A DNA stretch of 64,000 nt from Microlunatus phosphovorus NM-1. GTDB lineage: Bacteria > Actinomycetota > Actinomycetes > Propionibacteriales > Propionibacteriaceae. The translations under genes were made by a program, and so were the position numbers. Below, piece by piece: positions 37,348 to 45,926 of the stretch; positions within the stretch are counted from its first letter, which is position 1, and each line of letters begins with the position of its first letter. The DNA lies in contig NC_015635.1 of NCBI RefSeq assembly GCF_000270245.1, positions 1,426,001 through 1,490,000 on the forward strand, in the 5' to 3' direction. The notes under the pieces were generated by a model. It was not told the origin of the DNA. It ran no database searches and saw only the letters and a program-made list of their open reading frames with translations.

Positions 37348-38237
37348 CCGAACACTGCGATGGAGATGGTGGCCAACCAGATCACTCCTAGCGCTTGCAG
37401 CACGTGGTCGTGCAGCACGACATCTTCCGGCTCGCCCGCCTTGCCGGCGTCCACCTCCAAGGCGTACTGCAGCATGCCGAGGGTGAACGGGGCGATCGAG
37501 ATCGCAGTCCACGGTACGCCGAGCAGCGGATCGCTACGATTCTCGAAGGCCCACAGGCTGTAGGCGGTGACCACCAGCACCGCGGCCAGGATCCAGACGA
37601 ATCGCAGGTACGACGGCGTATAGCGGTCCAGCGACTTGCGGGTGCCGGCCCCAGCGCCGACCGAGACCAGCTCAGAGTAGCGCTTGCCGGCCACCATGAA
37701 CAGCGAGCCGAACGAGGCGACCAGCAGGAACCACTGGCTCAGCGCGACCCCGACCGCGACACCACCGGCGATGGCCCGCAACAGGAAGCCGCTCGACACC
37801 ACCGCCAGGTCGATCACCGGCAGGTGCTTGAGCACCGCGGAGTAGAGGATCTGGATGCCGACGTACACGACCAGGGTGATGCCCAGTGCCGGATCGATCA
37901 GATAGCCCAGAGCGAGGCCACCGATGCCGAGGATCAAACCCAGGACCGCGGCGACCGGGACACTCAGCTCCCCGGCAGCGATCGGCCGGAACCGCTTCCG
38001 CGGGTGGAGTCGGTCCTCTTCGACGTCGCGGATGTCGTTCAGCAGATAGACCGCCGAGCTGACCAGGCAGAACGCGACGAACGCCAGCGCCACCCCGCGC
38101 AGCACCGCGGGCTCGAACAGCCGGCCGGCCGCCAGTGGCGCGAGTACCACCAGGAAGTTCTTGACCCACTGCCGCGGCCGGAGCGCTCGGATCGGGGCAG
38201 GCAGCCGGCTCGCCGGACGCTCGAGGGACTCAGACAT
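37344..38237 (-). CDS. Decaprenyl-phosphate phosphoribosyltransferase (UbiA superfamily)
   Basis: Polytopic membrane prenyltransferase of 297 residues. It moves phosphoribose from PRPP to decaprenyl phosphate, the first step toward decaprenylphosphoarabinose. RALRPRQWVKNFLVVLAPL, the metal-binding LNDIRDVEEDRLHPRKRFRP and the later ENRSDPLLGVPWT are family hallmarks shared with Rv3806c. It is first in a three-gene operon with dprE1 and dprE2. The ATG is preceded eight bases upstream by TACGCT. Confidence 0.92.
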   Translation of the reverse strand: MSESLERPASRLPAPIRALRPRQWVKNFLVVLAPLAAGRLFEPAVLRGVALAFVAFCLVSSAVYLLNDIRDVEEDRLHPRKRFRPIAAGELSVPVAAVLGLILGIGGLALGYLIDPALGITLVVYVGIQILYSAVLKHLPVIDLAVVSSGFLLRAIAGGVAVGVALSQWFLLVASFGSLFMVAGKRYSELVSVGAGAGTRKSLDRYTPSYLRFVWILAAVLVVTAYSLWAFENRSDPLLGVPWTAISIAPFTLGMLQYALEVDAGKAGEPEDVVLHDHVLQALGVIWLATISIAVFG

Positions 38238-38245
38238 CGCCCCAG

Positions 38246-38251
38246 AGCGTA
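38246..38251 (-). promoter_or_regulatory. -10 element TACGCT of the dpr operon
   Basis: On the minus strand TACGCT lies eight bases before ATG 38237, suggesting a very short or absent leader. Confidence 0.4.
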
Positions 38252-38320
38252 GTTGCCGTGAGCCCGGGCGGGCGCCCAGCGCCACCGGCTGGGCAGGCCA
38301 TCACAGATCTGAGCAGGCTG

Positions 38321-39145
38321 TCACAGATAAGGCTCCACGAGTTCGGTGTAGCGCTCCGTCATCGTGGCCAGGACCTGCTCGCCCGGGGTGGCCCAGATGT
38401 CGGCGTTGAAGATCTCCACCTCGACGTCGCCGGAGTATCCGGTCTCGGTCACCCACCCGGTGATGACGCCGAAGTCGATGTGGCCGTCACCCATCATGCC
38501 GCGGGCCAGCAGCGTGTCGGCCGGCAGCGGGGTGATCCAGTCGCAGATCTGATAGCTGTAGATCCGCTCCCCGGCCCGGAGGATCTGCTCACGCAAGGCC
38601 GGATCCCACCAGACGTGGAAGGTGTCGAACACGACTCCGACCTCGTCCGCGCCGAACTGTTCGGCGATGTCGAGCGCCTGCCCGAGGGTGGAGACCACCC
38701 CTCGGTCGGCGGCGTAGATCGGGTTCATCGGCTCGATGCCGAGCCGGATGCCGCGTTCCCTGGCGTACGGGACCAGGCGGCCGATCGCCTCGGCCGCGCG
38801 TGACCGAGCACCGATCAGGTCTCGGTCACCGTCCGGGAGGCCGCCGGGAACCAGGCACAGCGTGTCGGTGCCGATCGCGGCCGCCTCGTCGATGGCCCGC
38901 AGGTTGTCGGCGTGTGCGGCCTCGATCTGCGCCGGATCGGCGGCGGTGAAGAAGCCGCCGCGGCACAACGACGAAACCCGCAGCCCGGTGTCGGCCAGCC
39001 AGTTCCGGGCGTTCTCCAGGCCGGCCTCGGCGAGCGGCTCGCGCCAGATGCCGATGCTGGACAGACCCGCCGCGACCGTGCCGTCGATGGCCTCGCGCAG
39101 TGACCAGGAGTTGGTGGTCTTCTGATTGAGCGAGAGTCGGCTCAT
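38321..39145 (-). CDS. Sugar phosphate isomerase/epimerase (TIM barrel)
   Basis: 274 residues of the AP-endonuclease-2-type TIM barrel family. Conserved blocks are LCLVPGGLPDGDRDL, RLGIEPMNPIYAADRGVVST, GVVFDTFHVWWDPALREQI and GDGHIDFGVITGW, whose Glu, Asp and His residues bind the metal in this family. The substrate is unknown. Its ATG overlaps the DUF993 stop by four bases; with the Gfo/Idh gene the three form an operon for some sugar or polyol. Confidence 0.85.
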   Translation of the reverse strand: MSRLSLNQKTTNSWSLREAIDGTVAAGLSSIGIWREPLAEAGLENARNWLADTGLRVSSLCRGGFFTAADPAQIEAAHADNLRAIDEAAAIGTDTLCLVPGGLPDGDRDLIGARSRAAEAIGRLVPYARERGIRLGIEPMNPIYAADRGVVSTLGQALDIAEQFGADEVGVVFDTFHVWWDPALREQILRAGERIYSYQICDWITPLPADTLLARGMMGDGHIDFGVITGWVTETGYSGDVEVEIFNADIWATPGEQVLATMTERYTELVEPYL

Positions 39146-40317
39146 CGGTCGAAGCCCGCCGCATCGAAGCCTGCCGCGTCGAGGACGAGCCCGAGGCGAT
39201 GGGCCGCGAGCTCGGGATCGGGCAGCAGCCGTACGGCGTTGGCCAGCTCGAACACCCGGGCGAGGTGGACGGGCGAGCGGGCTGACTGCAGTCCGCCGAC
39301 CATGGTGAAGCCGTCCTGATGGCCCGAGAGCCAAGCCAGGAAGGCGATCCCGGTCTTGTAGTAGAAGGTCGGCGCCGCGAACACGTGCCGGGACAGTTCC
39401 AGCGTGGGCTCCATTTCGGCGCGGTACGTCGCCACGTCGCCCATGTCCAGCGCAGCCAACGCGGCGGAAGCAGCCGGGGCGATCGCCGCGAACGCGCCGA
39501 GCAGCGCGTCGGAGTGATGAGTGCCGTCGCCCTCGATCAGCTCCGGGTAGTTGAAGTCGTCACCGGTGTAGAGGCGGACGCCCTGGGGCAGCCGGGCCCG
39601 TAGGCCGATCTCGTGCTCGGCCGACAACAGGGAGACCTTCACGCCGTCGATCCTGTCTGCGTGCGACGTCAGCAGACCGACGAAGGTATCGGTCGCGACC
39701 TCGACATCGGAGCTGCCCCAATAGCCGGCCAGGCTCGGGTCGAACGCCTCACCCAGCCAGTGCAGGATCACCGGCCGGCTCACCTGCGACAGCAGCGTGT
39801 CATAGACCCGCAGGTAGTCGTCGGCGTGTCGCGCGCTTGCCGCCAACTGGCGCGAGGCCATCAAGATCACCTGCGAGCCGGTGCCCTCGACGAACTCCAA
39901 CTGTTCGCCGTAGCCGGCGATCACCTGGTCGAGACTGACCGGCCCGGCCGGCAGGTGATCTGTGCCGACGCCGGACGCGATCCGGGCGCCGAGCTCGAGC
40001 GCCTGCGCTGCGCTCCGCGAGATCAGCTCCTGGGTGGCCGCCCAGTCGAGACCCATGTTGCGCTGGGCTGTGTCCATGGCCTCCGCGACACCGAGTCCAT
40101 AGCGGAACAGATGGCGACGAAACGCCAAGGTGGCGTCCCAGTCCACGACAGCCGGTGCGCCGGGGACGTTCTCCCCGTACGGGTCGGCGACGACGTGCGC
40201 GGCGGCGAAGGCGACGCGGCTGGTGTAGGGCTGTGGATGCTCGGCCCAGGACCGTGGCTCGGCCAGCGCGACGGTCCGCAACGAGCCGTCGGTCTGGGGA
40301 AGACGGACGGAACTCAC
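39142..40317 (-). CDS. DUF993 family protein, aldolase-like
   Basis: 391 residues. The sequence (DWDATLAFRRHLFRYGLGVAEAMDTAQ, GSQVILMASRQLAASARHADDY, PVILHWLGEAFDPSLAGYWG) matches DUF993, a group related to the dihydrodipicolinate synthase TIM barrel. The Lys in GVKVSLL is a candidate Schiff-base residue (inference). It starts at GTG, overlapping the Gfo/Idh stop by four bases, and is almost always found next to an epimerase and an oxidoreductase as here. The C-terminus has a repeated DAAGF. Confidence 0.82.
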   Translation of the reverse strand: MSSVRLPQTDGSLRTVALAEPRSWAEHPQPYTSRVAFAAAHVVADPYGENVPGAPAVVDWDATLAFRRHLFRYGLGVAEAMDTAQRNMGLDWAATQELISRSAAQALELGARIASGVGTDHLPAGPVSLDQVIAGYGEQLEFVEGTGSQVILMASRQLAASARHADDYLRVYDTLLSQVSRPVILHWLGEAFDPSLAGYWGSSDVEVATDTFVGLLTSHADRIDGVKVSLLSAEHEIGLRARLPQGVRLYTGDDFNYPELIEGDGTHHSDALLGAFAAIAPAASAALAALDMGDVATYRAEMEPTLELSRHVFAAPTFYYKTGIAFLAWLSGHQDGFTMVGGLQSARSPVHLARVFELANAVRLLPDPELAAHRLGLVLDAAGFDAAGFDR

Positions 40318-41456
40318 AGCTGTCCGATCTCGACCCGGCGGCCCTCGGCCGAGGACTGCAGACCGGCCTCGACCAGCCGTAGACCACGGACACCGGCCGC
40401 GAGGTCGTAGCCGTGCGGCCGGCCGGCATGGACATCACGGAGGAACTGCTCCCACTGGGCGCGGAAGCCGTTGGGATACTCCTCGAGGTCGGGAATCTGC
40501 TCCCACTGGCCGCGGAAGTCCTGATCGGTGGGAATGTCGGGGTTCCAGACCGGTTTCGGGGTCTGGGCGCGCGGCTGGATCCGGCAGCCGAACAGGCCGG
40601 CGACCGCGGAGCCATGGGTGCCGTCGACCTGGAACTCGACGAGTTCCCCGCGATCGACCCGAACCGCCCAGGACGAGTTGATCTGGGCGATGATGCCGCC
40701 GGAGAGCTCGAAGATGCCGTACGCGGCGTCGTCGGCCGTGGCGGTGTAGACGTTGCCGTTCTCGTCCCAGCGTTCCGGGATGTGGGTGACGGCCTTGGCC
40801 GTGACGGCCTCGACACGGCCGAACAGGTTCTCCAGGACGTAGTTCCAGTGGCAGAACATGTCGAGCACCATGCCGCCGCCGTCCTCGGCGCGATAGTTCC
40901 AACTCGGCCGTTGGGCGGGAATGATGTCGCCCTCGAACACCCAATAGCCGAACTCGCAACGGACCTAGAGGATGCGACCGAAGAAGCCGAGATCGATCAG
41001 CCGCTTCAGCTTGACCAGAGCCGGCAGATAGAGCTTGTCATGCACGACACCGGTGATTGCCCCGGCCTGCTCCGCGGCGGAGACGAGCTCGAGACCATCG
41101 GCGACGGACTCGGCGATCGGCTTCTCGGTGAAGATGTGTTTGCCGGCCGCCAGCCCCTTGAGGATGGCCTCCTTGCGGGCCGAGGTGACCTGCGCATCGA
41201 AGTAGATCCGAGCCTGAGGATCGGCGAGCGCGGCGTCGAGATCGGTGGTCCAGTGTGCGATGTCGTGCTGCTTGGCCAGCGCCGACAGCTTGTCGGCGCT
41301 GCGGCCGACGAGCACTGGCTCGACCTGAAGCCGATCGCCACCGACAACGACGCCGCCGGCATCGCGGATCGCCAGGATCGACCGCAGGAGGTGCTGCCGA
41401 TAGCCCATCCGCCCGGTGACTCCGTTCATGATCACCTTGATGGTCCGCTCTGCCAC
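40314..41456 (-). pseudogene. Gfo/Idh/MocA oxidoreductase interrupted by an amber codon
   Basis: The frame is continuous for 380 codons except for one TAG at 40965-40967, between DLGFFGRIL and VRCEFGYWVFEGDI. Homologues of this family have a residue such as Ser here, so TCG to TAG is the simplest explanation. The upstream part has the NAD-binding region and the TEKP motif (GKHIFTEKPIAES); the downstream part has EDGGGMVLDMFCHWNYV. A good AAAGGAG precedes the GTG. The enzyme would oxidise a sugar or inositol. It is either a recent pseudogene or a sequencing error. Confidence 0.85.
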
Positions 41457-41510
41457 AGTCGCTCCTTTGGTTGATGGCCGAATCGAGATCCCGTTGTCGA
41501 GATCGTGCGC

Positions 41511-41547
41511 GTAAGCGTTTAACGAAAGCGCTTACGTAAGCGTACGC
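41511..41547. promoter_or_regulatory. Cluster of LacI-type operators
   Basis: The divergent gap contains GTAAGCGTTTAAC (41511-41523), CGAAAGCGCTTACG (41523-41536, core AAGCGCTT) and CGTAAGCGTACGC (41535-41547). All follow the pattern of LacI-family half sites around a central CG. Confidence 0.65.
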
Positions 41548-41619
41548 TGCGGCTTGTCGGCGGCGCAACTGTTTGTCGGCGATGAACTGCTGGCCGCGAA
41601 CTCCTGAGAGGGGAGACGG

Positions 41620-42663
41620 ATGAGTAACGGCCCCATGCGGCTGGCCGACGTGGCCGACGCCGCCGGTGTCTCGCTGGCCACGGCCTCACGCTCGTTGCGC
41701 GGGCTGACCGGGGTGAGCGACGAGGTGGCGGCCCGGGTCCGCAAGACAGCCGAGGACCTGGGCTATGTGGTCAACACCCACGCCCAGACCTTGGCCGGCG
41801 GTACGACGTCGATCGCCGGCCTGATCGTGCACCAGATCGACGATCCCTATTTCACCGAGATTGCCGCCGGTGTCGTGCACGCCGCGGAGGAGCGAGGCCT
41901 CATCGTGCAGGTCGCCCACTCCGGTCGTGATCCGCAGCGTGAGGTCAAGCAGCTCCACTCACTCGTGGCGCAACGGGCGAGAGTGATCGTGATCGCAGGC
42001 TCGGGCTACGTCGACGGCGAGCAGGAGGCCGAGGCTCGGCGGCTGCTGTCGACCTATCAGCGCAACGGCGGGCGGGTGGCCGTTGTCGGGCGGCACCAGC
42101 TGGGTGTCGATGCGCTGCTGCCGGACAACCGCGGCGCGGCGCGTGCCGTGGCCGAGCATCTCGTCGAGCTCGGTCACCAGGAGATCGCGATCGTATCCGG
42201 GCCCGCTGCACTGACCACGGTGCAGGACCGGCTGGCCGGGGCGCAGGAGGTGCTCTCGCGCGCCGGGGCGCGCTGGCACGTGGTGCCGACGGACTTCACC
42301 GCGGAGGGCGCTGGACCGGCGGCGATCCAGGCGCTTCGCGACTGGCCCGATGTCACTGCCATTCTCGCGCTCAACGATTCGATGGCCATCGCGATCCTCG
42401 TCGCCCTGCGTCGGCTGGGGGTCTCGGTGCCCGGGGAGATCTCGGTCGCGGGAATCGACGACGTGTCGGTGGCTGAGCTGCTCTATCCGAGTCTGACCAC
42501 CGCACGGTTTCCGCTGGAGCGGATGGGCCGGGACGCGCTGGAGCTGGCGACCCGACCTGCCGCCGCTCGGCCGCGGCGGAAGGCCGTGTCGGCCGAACTG
42601 GTTGTCCGGGAGTCGACCGCAACTCCGCGCGTGCTGCCGATCCGCAGTCTCGGCCTCTCGTGA
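41620..42663 (+). CDS. LacI family transcriptional regulator
   Basis: 347 residues. The N-terminal headpiece reads RLADVADAAGVSLATASRSL with the hinge LAGGTTSIAGLIV, followed by the periplasmic-binding-protein-like domain (DNRGAARAVAEHLVELGHQ, ILALNDSMAIAIL, AGIDDVSVAELLYPSLTT). GGGGAG precedes the ATG. It is divergent from the Gfo/Idh-DUF993-epimerase operon, and the operators between them suggest it controls that operon and itself. Confidence 0.92.
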   Translation: MSNGPMRLADVADAAGVSLATASRSLRGLTGVSDEVAARVRKTAEDLGYVVNTHAQTLAGGTTSIAGLIVHQIDDPYFTEIAAGVVHAAEERGLIVQVAHSGRDPQREVKQLHSLVAQRARVIVIAGSGYVDGEQEAEARRLLSTYQRNGGRVAVVGRHQLGVDALLPDNRGAARAVAEHLVELGHQEIAIVSGPAALTTVQDRLAGAQEVLSRAGARWHVVPTDFTAEGAGPAAIQALRDWPDVTAILALNDSMAIAILVALRRLGVSVPGEISVAGIDDVSVAELLYPSLTTARFPLERMGRDALELATRPAAARPRRKAVSAELVVRESTATPRVLPIRSLGLS

Positions 42664-42690
42664 CACCTGCGACAGGGCCGGCATCAGCCC

Positions 42691-42729
42691 ACTGAACGCA
42701 GTTCAATAGGCTGAACGGTGGGAGTTCAG
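42691..42729. promoter_or_regulatory. Inverted GTTCA/TGAAC cluster between lacI and iclR
   Basis: GTTCAATAGGCTGAAC (42701-42716) is a TTCA-N6-TGAA palindrome. Flanking half copies lie at 42691 (ACTGAAC) and 42724 (GTTCAG). The cluster could be a terminator for the convergent genes or a binding site, since the same core occurs in the iclR promoter. Confidence 0.45.
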
Positions 42730-43511
42730 TTGAGCGTGGCGCGGTAGAGCGGGTTGCTCAGTCGATACACCCCTTCGTGCAGCTCGGCGACGATCCGGGC
42801 GACGAAGTCGGGCGTGGCCATGCTCGCCATCAGCGAGGTTCCCATCGCCAGTGGCTGGTCGCCGCTGGTCCATGGGGGCAGCACGACCGCTACCCCGAAG
42901 ATGCCTGGATGTACCTCGTTGTCGTCGATCGCGTGTCCGCGCTCTCGTGCGGCCCTGACCTTGGTCAGCAGGGCGGGCACGGTGCGGACGCTGTTCGTGG
43001 TCAGCTGCGGGAAGTGCTGTTGCCCGCGAAACCGCTCGATGATCTCGGCGTCGGTGAGCGTGGTCAGCAGGGCATTGCCGATCGCGGTCGGTGCGGCGGG
43101 GAATCGGCTCCCGATGCTGGCGGTCAGTTGCATGGTGGCGCGGCCTTCGTGGCGAGCCAGATAGACCGCCTCGGTGTCGTGCAGCATCGCGATCTGCACG
43201 ATCTCTTGGGACAGCAGGGGAGCGGATTCGCAGAACGAGTAGAACTCGCGCAGCTGATTGAACTGGGCGACGTATGCGCCGCCGAGCTCGACATTGCGTC
43301 GTCCGAGGACGTAGCCGCTGGGCTTCCGGGCGATCATCTCCTCGTCCTCCAGGGCCTGGCACAGGTTGGAGGTCGATGACTTCGCCGCTCCGATCCCGCG
43401 GGCGAGATCAGCCAGGCTGATCGGCTCTCCCCGGGAGTCGGCGAGCAGGCGGAGGATCGCTAGGGCTCGGGTGACTGCTGGGGCCGGGGAGCGGTCTGTC
43501 TCGGTCTTCAT
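42726..43511 (-). CDS. IclR family transcriptional regulator
   Basis: 261 residues. The winged helix reads SLADLARGIGAAKSSTSNLCQALEDEE, and the effector domain includes LHDTEAVYLARHEGRATMQL, FPAAPTAIGNALLTTLTDAE and DDNEVHPGIFGVAVVLPP. It is divergent from a hydroxyacid dehydrogenase gene. ATG 43511 has GGATGAG just upstream; ATG 43520 is an alternative. Confidence 0.88.
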   Translation of the reverse strand: MKTETDRSPAPAVTRALAILRLLADSRGEPISLADLARGIGAAKSSTSNLCQALEDEEMIARKPSGYVLGRRNVELGGAYVAQFNQLREFYSFCESAPLLSQEIVQIAMLHDTEAVYLARHEGRATMQLTASIGSRFPAAPTAIGNALLTTLTDAEIIERFRGQQHFPQLTTNSVRTVPALLTKVRAARERGHAIDDNEVHPGIFGVAVVLPPWTSGDQPLAMGTSLMASMATPDFVARIVAELHEGVYRLSNPLYRATLN

Positions 43512-43522
43512 CGGGCTCATCC

Positions 43523-43538
43523 ATTCACAATGCTGAAT
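43523..43538. promoter_or_regulatory. Putative IclR operator
   Basis: ATTCACAATGCTGAAT has inverted arms ATTCA and TGAAT with a six-base centre. It overlaps the possible -35 (TTCACA) of the dehydrogenase gene and shares the TTCA-N6-TGAA core with the cluster downstream of iclR. Confidence 0.5.
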
Positions 43539-43547
43539 AGCGTTCGT

Positions 43548-43553
43548 TATGCT
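43548..43553 (+). promoter_or_regulatory. -10 element TATGCT
   Basis: TATGCT ends seven bases before ATG 43561, with TTCACA 18 bases upstream as a -35. It supports a leaderless start at 43561 and argues against ATG 43549, which lies inside the -10. Confidence 0.45.
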
Positions 43554-43560
43554 GGATCCT

Positions 43561-44457
43561 ATGGCAATGGTCGATGGAGATGTGACGACGGTCGGTGTGA
43601 TCGGGCTCGGCGCCATGGGTGCGCCGATGACGGCCAACCTGCTCCGACGCTCAGGTGGGCCCGTCCGGATTACCGGTCGGGTCAAGGACAAGCACCAGGC
43701 CTTGATCGAGTCCGGCGCGCACTGGCATGACACTGCGCGGTCGTTGGCCACCGGCTGCGACGTGGTGCTGTTGATGCTGCCGGACCTGCCGGAGGTGGAG
43801 CAGGTGCTGGCCGGGCCGGACGGTCTGCTGGCTGCGGTTCCGGACGACCTGCTGTTGATCATCTCCTCGACGTCCTCACCGACGGGTGTGCGGGAGCTGG
43901 CCGAACGGCTGCTCGAGCAGACAGACGGTGCCGTCAAGGTCGTCGATGCCCCGGTGTCTGGCGGAGTGGACGGCGCTGTTGCCGGCACGTTGTCGATCAT
44001 GGTCGGCGGTGCGGACGCCGACGTGGCCAGGGCCTTGCCGGTGCTGGCCGCCTGTGGCACCCCGGTCCACCTGGGACCGCTCGGTGCCGGCGAGGTGGCC
44101 AAGGCCTGCAACCAGATGATCGTGTCCGCGACGATCCTGGCCCTGGGCGAGGCGGCCGTGCTCGCGGACCGCAGCGGACTGGACCTGGCGAAGCTGTTCG
44201 ACCTGTTGGCGGGCGGCTATGCCGGCAGCCGCCTCCTCACCACACGCGGTGATCGGATCGTCACTGCGGACTACAGCCCGTCGGGTGTCGCCAAGTACAT
44301 GGTGAAAGACCTGTCGTTCGCCACTGCCGTCGCCGAGGCCACCGACACCCACCCGATCTTGCTGCCTGCGCTGAGCGCAGCCTTCGACGAGCTGGTCGAG
44401 CGGGGACTCGGCGACTACGACATTTCAGTGGCTCGGCGGTTCGTCGCCGAGCGCTGA
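43561..44457 (+). CDS. NAD(P)-dependent beta-hydroxyacid dehydrogenase
   Basis: 298 residues of the 3-hydroxyisobutyrate dehydrogenase / tartronate semialdehyde reductase family. VGVIGLGAMGAPMTANLLRR is the cofactor site, VDAPVSGGVDGAVAGTLSIMVGG the substrate motif, and GAGEVAKACNQMIV carries the catalytic Lys. The exact acid is unknown. Control by the divergent IclR is likely from the shared promoter region. Confidence 0.88.
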   Translation: MAMVDGDVTTVGVIGLGAMGAPMTANLLRRSGGPVRITGRVKDKHQALIESGAHWHDTARSLATGCDVVLLMLPDLPEVEQVLAGPDGLLAAVPDDLLLIISSTSSPTGVRELAERLLEQTDGAVKVVDAPVSGGVDGAVAGTLSIMVGGADADVARALPVLAACGTPVHLGPLGAGEVAKACNQMIVSATILALGEAAVLADRSGLDLAKLFDLLAGGYAGSRLLTTRGDRIVTADYSPSGVAKYMVKDLSFATAVAEATDTHPILLPALSAAFDELVERGLGDYDISVARRFVAER

Positions 44458-44544
44458 GCTCCGCGCCAGTCCTTTGTGTACGGTGCGGATATCTACGCTC
44501 AGATCGCGCTCAGCCGGGCCAGGTGTCTGGCAGATTCTCGAAGA

Positions 44545-45342
44545 TCAGCAGTCAATCTCGACCGGGAGCGGATTCACTGCCAGCACCCTCGACCGGTTGC
44601 CAACGAGCCAGAGCTGGTCGGGATTGGCGCGGGCGGCGGCATAGACGGCCGCCGCGGTCGAACCGGTGAGGGTGCCGCAGGCGATGGAATTCCGGCGCAC
44701 ATTCGATGGCTGGTGCAGGAAGCTGTCGGGATTGGGGCCCGGCCAGCGGATGGTGGCCGTTCCCTGAGTGCGCTGTTCGAGCACGACCACTCGATCTGGG
44801 ACGTACGTGCTGCCGCCGTCGCCGATCAGTGCCTCTGCATCGAAGATCAGGGTACGGAGCTGCTTGCGTCGGCGCCGATTCAGGATCGAGGCGTACTCGT
44901 CGAAGGACTCCGACAGGCCGTAGACCGAGACTTCCTGCGAGCCCGTGGCACCATGCGACCAGACCCGGGTCGAGGGCAGGTCGGTCACCGGAAGGACGTC
45001 GTAGTCGGCGGTGAGCAGACCGGATCGCTCGCACTGGGCGACCAGGCGGGCGACTGCCAGAGGATCAACCTGGGCGGTGGTGTACGTGCCTGGTCCGGCA
45101 GGATCGCCTGGATCCTGGCTGATGATGCGACCACTGCCGTAGAGCAGCAACGACGGTGTCTGCAGCGCCCAGCCCAGTGAGGACGACCACGGCGAGACCG
45201 AGGAGACTCCGAAGACGAGCTGCTCGGCGGGCAGCGGGTTGACCGGATCCGCACCGACGCCGCAGCCGGCGAGCCCGATGCCGGTGGCCGAGAGGCCCGC
45301 CAACAACCTGAGCATCGAGCGGCGGGTGAGCTGCGCATCCAC
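44545..45342 (-). CDS. Tat-exported lipoprotein, unknown function
   Basis: 265 residues. The N-terminus has a twin-arginine motif (LTRRSMLRLLAG) and a lipobox (IGLAGCG), so the mature protein should be anchored outside the membrane by its Cys at about residue 27. The rest has no family I recognise; it begins with a beta-rich segment LVFGVSSVSPW and LLLYGSGRII, and the C-terminus has NPDQLWLVGNRSRVLAVNPLP. It is divergent from a second lipoprotein gene, with 58 bases between them. Confidence 0.75.
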   Translation of the reverse strand: MDAQLTRRSMLRLLAGLSATGIGLAGCGVGADPVNPLPAEQLVFGVSSVSPWSSSLGWALQTPSLLLYGSGRIISQDPGDPAGPGTYTTAQVDPLAVARLVAQCERSGLLTADYDVLPVTDLPSTRVWSHGATGSQEVSVYGLSESFDEYASILNRRRRKQLRTLIFDAEALIGDGGSTYVPDRVVVLEQRTQGTATIRWPGPNPDSFLHQPSNVRRNSIACGTLTGSTAAAVYAAARANPDQLWLVGNRSRVLAVNPLPVEIDC

Positions 45343-45388
45343 CTGACGACGGTAGCCGGGGACAGGCTCACCGCGACTCCGTAACGAC

Positions 45389-45394
45389 TACCCT
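45389..45394 (+). promoter_or_regulatory. -10 element TACCCT, leaderless start
   Basis: TACCCT lies six bases before GTG 45401. Confidence 0.45.
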
Positions 45395-45400
45395 TCGTGG

Positions 45401-45868
45401 GTGGTTAGAGGTCGGATGGCGCTGGGCGCGGTCATCGCCGCGGTGGCGCTGGCGGGATGCGGTGCAGCACCCGAAGAACCACCGCAGCCGCCATCGAGCT
45501 CACCGATTCCCTCGGTCAGCGCCTCACCCACCGAGTCGCCGACGCCAACGCCCACGCCGACCCGGGCGCTGGCCGGTTTGACCCTTCGCCAGCTGGGCTT
45601 CAACAACGGACCGCTGGATGAGTTCTCCCTGCCGAGCAATCTGCAGATCTCGACCCGGGTCGATCAGCCCAATGTGGTCACCATCGTCTTGGCCAGTCCG
45701 AGCCCGGAGCTGATCGAGGACTATCTGCGAGCCACTCTTCCTCAGGAGGGATTCACCATCGATGCGAGGGCGGCTGCCGGCCAGGCGATGACGTTTGCCG
45801 GCCACGGCTGGACCGGCGGCTTCACCGGTACGGGCGCCAACTCGGCCGTCGTGCTCCGACCGCGCTGA
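45401..45868 (+). CDS. Small lipoprotein, unknown function
   Basis: 155 residues. VRGRMALGAVIAAVALAGCG is a lipoprotein signal with basic n-region and Cys near residue 20. A Pro/Ser/Thr linker with PTPTPT repeats follows, then a compact domain of about 95 residues (LTLRQLGFNNGPLDEFSLPS; EDYLRATLPQEGFTIDA; GHGWTGGFTGTGANSAVVL) that may bind or sense something in the cell wall. GTG 45401 is chosen because the internal ATG would lose the arginines of the signal peptide. Confidence 0.72.
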   Translation: MVRGRMALGAVIAAVALAGCGAAPEEPPQPPSSSPIPSVSASPTESPTPTPTPTRALAGLTLRQLGFNNGPLDEFSLPSNLQISTRVDQPNVVTIVLASPSPELIEDYLRATLPQEGFTIDARAAAGQAMTFAGHGWTGGFTGTGANSAVVLRPR

Positions 45869-45917
45869 TCTGCCCGTACGCGCTGATCTGCCCGTACGTA
45901 CGCGCTGATCTCCCGTA
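45861..45917. repeat. 18-bp tandem repeat at a stop codon
   Basis: CGCGCTGATCTGCCCGTA occurs at 45861 and 45879, and a 17-base variant at 45901. The first unit contains the lipoprotein stop codon. The array ends in the palindrome CCCGTACGGG. Confidence 0.88.
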
Positions 45918-45926
45918 CGGGAAGGC

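Noticed and set aside
41511-41547. Reading the operator cluster as a terminator
   Set aside because: It lies between divergent start codons, where no transcript ends, and the repeats match LacI half-site patterns.
43549-43560. ATG 43549 as start of the hydroxyacid dehydrogenase
   Set aside because: It lies within the TATGCT -10 element; ATG 43561 fits better and begins just before the conserved fold.
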